A DNA stretch of 64,000 bases from Daucus carota subsp. sativus. Taxonomy: Eukaryota > Streptophyta > Magnoliopsida > Apiales > Apiaceae. Position numbers and translations under genes: made by a program. Below the pieces are notes generated by a model. It made no database searches. It had not been told where the DNA came from and was given only the letters and a program-made list of their open reading frames with translations. This document shows, piece by piece, positions 60,188 to 64,000 of the stretch (position 1 is its first letter; each line of letters opens with the position of its first letter). The stretch is taken from assembly GCF_001625215.2 (NCBI RefSeq), contig NC_030383.2:198779-262778 (forward strand). Direction: 5' to 3'.

Positions 60188-62165
60188 TTATTGTCGATCA
60201 AGAACCACCACCATCATGACCATAACTGCTAATCCCATAAAGGATGCACTCATAGCCTTATCCTTATCTATAGAATTAGTGAATGATCCATCAGGAGCCC
60301 CTGTACTACCAAATAGATTCTGAAAATAATCAGACAAGGTGTTCATCATCTCCACTACAGTATCCTTCATGTTCAGAACGATATCTTCAATAACATTCCT
60401 GTCCTCCGTGTTACAACAGTCAAGTTCACCGTGCCCAGCAGACTTGTCAGAACTTGAATCCATATCTAAGCCTGTAGAGAAGCGATAGACAATAATGAAA
60501 TATCTATAGCAAAAACCCAACAGACCTAAAGAACACAGCCAGCTAGTGTGCTTACTGCTCTTTTGTGACTGAAGGAAGACTACAAGGGCCTCATTTTGCA
60601 GTACAGCATTCCACACCTTTGGATCACAAGCAATAGAAGCCACAACTTGCTACAAAAAATAATAATTCAAAAGTCATATAGGCGTCATTGTGATAATGTA
60701 TAGGCCTCTAGAAGGCGAGGAACCACTCTAACAATTGTCTTATTGGCATATAATTAACGTTCTGAAAATAATCAATACAAGTAAATTGACTCGGAATTAA
60801 TGTGATGAACACAGAGAGAGAGATTATATATAAAGAACCTGACTACCTGAGCTGCAGTGTTTTGGTTAAGTAACTTAAATGCTTGTATAGCTTGTGTTGG
60901 AAGAGTTGGAGAGGTGGTTTCTTGGGAGTTTACAAGTGCCCCAATGACAGACTCATCATCAGGTAAGAGATAGGCCCTGTGATAGTCATTGAAGTTGATA
61001 AAAGCTCAGTATTCAGTAAACCTTAATAATGACTACCATCCACAAACTGTATGCCTGTCCTGTAATAGTAATATCATCAAACAGCTATACATAACCACGA
61101 CTCACTGACGATCAACCAAAAGCAGGGCTCATGGGATACGAGTCATGATCTTTAAACTTCATATAGTGTCCTCGTCATTATTCATAATAAAACAAAACAA
61201 AACATCATAAAAGGTAGTACTAATTAGCAATGATACATGAAGACAATAACAATAAATAAATATAGGGCACGACAATTGTTCTACATATATATTTTCTCCG
61301 TTTTATATTGTCATGACCTTTAATTTAGGAAATCTCCAACCGTGATCTAAAAATCCAAATTTGGGGAGTACATAAAATTTCATCAATTTATCAATCGCTA
61401 CAGAAAAATCAAAGATAAAAATGCCCATTTTGAACTTCCAAATACACTAATTGAGCATTTGTGGGAAAAATATACTAATTTTGAGAATTAGTATTTTAAT
61501 GTAAATATTTTAATGCTTTTAATTTATTTTTATCTACTGTTTTATCTTTTTCGAATTATTTTATAATTTTTTTATCTTTGTCTAGTCGTTAAATGTATTA
61601 TTTTAATTAAAGATGAAATTAGTTAATCATTTTTTAAAATATTTAAAATCAAAGTATATGAATATCGTAAAGATGAATGAATTTGGATCTATATTTGGAT
61701 TAAATGATTGTAATAGGATTTGGATTCCGTCCTAAATTTGGATCATTTGGTATCCAAATTTGGATCTATGCTCAAAACAATAGTACATAGACGTTGAAAA
61801 ACACACTAAACATACATATAATCGATGTATGAAAGGCAAATAACATACTTATTGACGGCTTGTTTGAGTTGAAAGGTTGCATCCTGAGCTTCTTTAGGAG
61901 TAGGTGCACCACCAAACACAAGCCTAGACTCTTCCATCATAAGTTCCTCCTCGCCGCCGCCGGCAAGTTCCCAGTCGTCAATATTGTTATTACTATCATC
62001 ATCATCATCCCAGTGAGGCCGACTCTGAATGTTATCGGTGCTGCTGGTAAACAAAGCCTTGACGTGGGATACCCCCTTGCGAGCCAACGGATGCTCCGCC
62101 CCACGCAACCCCATGTTCATCCCCGCCACTTTAGCGGCGGCCCTCATCGCTGCTCCACCACCCAT
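60188..62165 (-). CDS. conserved plant protein of unknown function
   Basis: Four exons, 62165-61849, 60976-60847, 60649-60556 and 60471-60188, join in phase to 274 residues. The N-terminus (GGGAAMRAAAKVAGMNMGLR, then LARKGVS) is basic and Ala-rich. It may be an organelle-targeting peptide. An acidic stretch follows (DDDDDSNNNIDDWELAGGGEEE), then a conserved-looking core (SRLVFGGAPTPKEAQDATFQ; LLPDDESVIGALVNS; AIQAFKLLNQNTAAQ; QVVASIACDPKVWNAVLQN; LVVFLQSQ). A C-terminal hydrophobic segment (ASFMGLAVMVMMVVVLDRQ) suggests a tail anchor. I recognise this as a plant-wide family without known function. The ATG at 62165 is the first in frame. A GTG directly upstream is not a start in plants. Confidence 0.82.
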
Positions 62166-62930
62166 CACGTCAAAGGCGTTGCTGCTGGATGGCTAGGGTT
62201 TTCTGTAAAATGATTAAACAAAGCTAGCGTTATGATTTTATTCACACGGATCACGTGCGTCACGATATGATCAAATAGATGACTGCTTTCATTTTCTGAT
62301 TTTAACAAATCCTTTTTTTTTATTTCAACAATATTTGGATCGGATAAACATCACCAACAATCCTACCTTCTTTCAGCATTTATCCTTTCCGTCTATAAAT
62401 TATACTGGACAAATCCTATTCTTCACTTTTCTCCAAAATATATATAGTCAATATCAACGGGCGTACAAATCCTATTCCCTAATATACGATTTTATTCCCA
62501 AAGTTTTTTATATTCGTGACTCGATTTATATATTTTCCTTTAAAAACACCTAGTTGCCAAACAATGCTATAACCGAAAAATGAACCGGAGAAAATAAATA
62601 AATAAACGAGAAAGAATCCTGACAAAAAATGAGAGATAAATCAGGTTTGCACTTTACGATGATCAATAAATAATAAAGATATTTAATACATTTTATTATT
62701 TTAAAATGACATTAATTTTTTAAATGCCTTGACTTATAAACTGTATCAAAATTACTTTTAATATGTGAAAACTAAATTAAAGTTTACTTTTAATTTTCAA
62801 AAAATTTTACATAATAATTTTAATATTAATAATTTTTGAAAAAAATTATAAACCAAAATAAAATAATAATCAGAAAAAGACAAATGAAATACCTGACGAG
62901 AGGGAGCGGGGATGAATTACGATGATGTAC

Positions 62931-63048
62931 GGTGATTAAAAATTAAAAAAAAGAAAAGGGAATAAAAAACAAACAACAAAAGTGGAAAGGGTAATTAAAA
63001 ATTAAAAAGAAGAAAAGGGAATAAAAAACAAACAACAAAAAGGGAAAG
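62931..63048. repeat. 59-bp tandem duplication
   Basis: GGTGATTAAAAATTAAAAAA..GGGAATAAAAAACAAACAAC is repeated directly from 62990 with three or four differences. A-rich, non-coding. Lies upstream of the unknown-protein gene. Confidence 0.88.
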
Positions 63049-63372
63049 GGATTGATTTTTTCACTTTACCATTCTTAGTTACCCCCAGCTGACCGCTGAT
63101 TGTCTATGATATTGTATCATGATATTTGTAAGAAAAATTGTGACACGAAATATGATAGGTCGGTGTATTTAGTGAATGTAATTGAAAGTAGGTGTTTATT
63201 TTCATCTTATTTGAAACAAAAATTTTGGAATCAAAATTAAATTATAACTACATGCATAAATAGGAATGAAAGTCACTAAAAAGGCATTCAGAAAGCGATC
63301 GGAAGGCGAGTCATTACAAAGAAGGTGAATGCAACCAATCATCTACGAAGATGAAGACTCAACGACGCATAC

Positions 63373-64000
63373 TAGGGGTGAGAAAAAACCGATTTGAAAC
63401 CGAAACCGGGAAAAACCGGAAAAAACCGATCCGAATGTAACCGATCCGAAATCGAAACCGAAAATTTAAAAACCGAACCGAATTAAATGGTTGGGTTCCG
63501 GTTATACCTCCCAACCGAACCGATAAAAACCGAACCGAACCGATTATTAAAATTATAATTAAATAATATATAATATATGTAATATATAATATTTTTATAA
63601 TCTATATCATGTTTAAAAATCAATAAATCTATTTAAATATTTAAAGAAAACATAAGTTTGTGTAAATATTCATGCTCACTGTCATTGAGTAGCACATTTT
63701 CTTAATCTGCCAGTTCCTTGGCTGCATGCTCCCTGCTCAAATCCCTTTTCTTCTAGATAATCTTCAACCCCACTGTTCCATTAACCTCTTCAACATAACC
63801 CCTCTGGCCAAGAGTCTCTTTTTTTTCCTTGTATTTTTTCAAAAATATATATTCCCTGGCTTATATAAAAATTATGACTATATTCCGCGCATCAATTTGT
63901 CTCGTCCGTATATTATTTTTCATTTTTATATTTGTTGGTTTTATAACCGAAACCGAACCGATTATAACCGAACCGGGGTTTTTTAAACCGAAACCGAATC
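63373..64000. mobile_element. hAT-like element with AACCGAACCG motifs, cut by window end
   Basis: Starts TAGGGGTGAGAAAAAACCG, then many ACCGAACCG/AACCGAAACCG units (63390-63545), an AT-rich core, and again ACCGAAACCGAACCG units from 63947. The start and motif-filled ends resemble common plant hAT MITEs. The right terminus lies beyond the window, so its extent is not known. No transposase frame is seen in the part available. Confidence 0.6.

Overview
This is plant nuclear DNA. The genes have GT..AG introns, plastid- and endomembrane-type proteins are present, and the intergenic and intronic space is AT-rich and full of small transposons. The gene set (class I formin, FIE, FAD4-type desaturase, LTD/GDC1) indicates a eudicot. 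An asterid, possibly Apiaceae-like, is only a guess from repeat style. No bacterial, organellar or viral genome segment is seen.

Layout. 1-1829 (+): 3' part of a PPR-type gene related to At4g04790/At4g21880. 3841-4782 (+): intronless FAD4-type plastid desaturase. 5843-7209 (-): LTD/GDC1, an ankyrin protein for LHCP import. 7210-11781: a TE field with a PIF/Harbinger element carrying a nested Helitron and several Stowaway-like MITEs. 11782-17029 (-): eight-exon NEPRO-like (RNase MRP/P-type) gene. 17157-20493: TE-rich divergent intergenic region with a foldback MULE, a SINE and a degenerate 18S rRNA fragment. 20494-32628 (+): FIE, the WD40 subunit of PRC2, in 13 exons, with a Helitron, a hAT MITE and a small LTR element in its introns. 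34296-36041: two foldback MULEs. 36647-48021 (+): class I formin (FH5-like), six exons, with two TE-filled introns. 48681-49819: a hAT element between 213-bp direct repeats. 50389-52095 (+): C2H2 zinc-finger protein with a PARP-like C-terminus. 53906-56027 (-): extended SDR of the DFR/ANR/CCR group. 57550-58738: another foldback MULE. 60188-62165 (-): conserved plant protein of unknown function. 63373-64000: start of a hAT-like element cut by the window end.

I rebuilt exon structures by hand from splice sites and reading phase. For all genes except the truncated first one the exons join into a single open frame. From memory, the formin, zinc-finger and SDR trio resembles Arabidopsis neighbourhoods (At5g54630-At5g54650 and At4g27240-At4g27250), and FAD4 is At4g27030, so part of the window looks microsyntenic with duplicated Arabidopsis segments.

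I do not see a novel gene system. The most interesting points are FIE lying about 4 kb upstream of an FH5-like formin (in Arabidopsis FH5 is reported as a target of FIE-containing PRC2), the 18S rRNA relic in front of FIE, four foldback elements with exact 9-bp target duplications, and the hAT element bracketed by long direct repeats.
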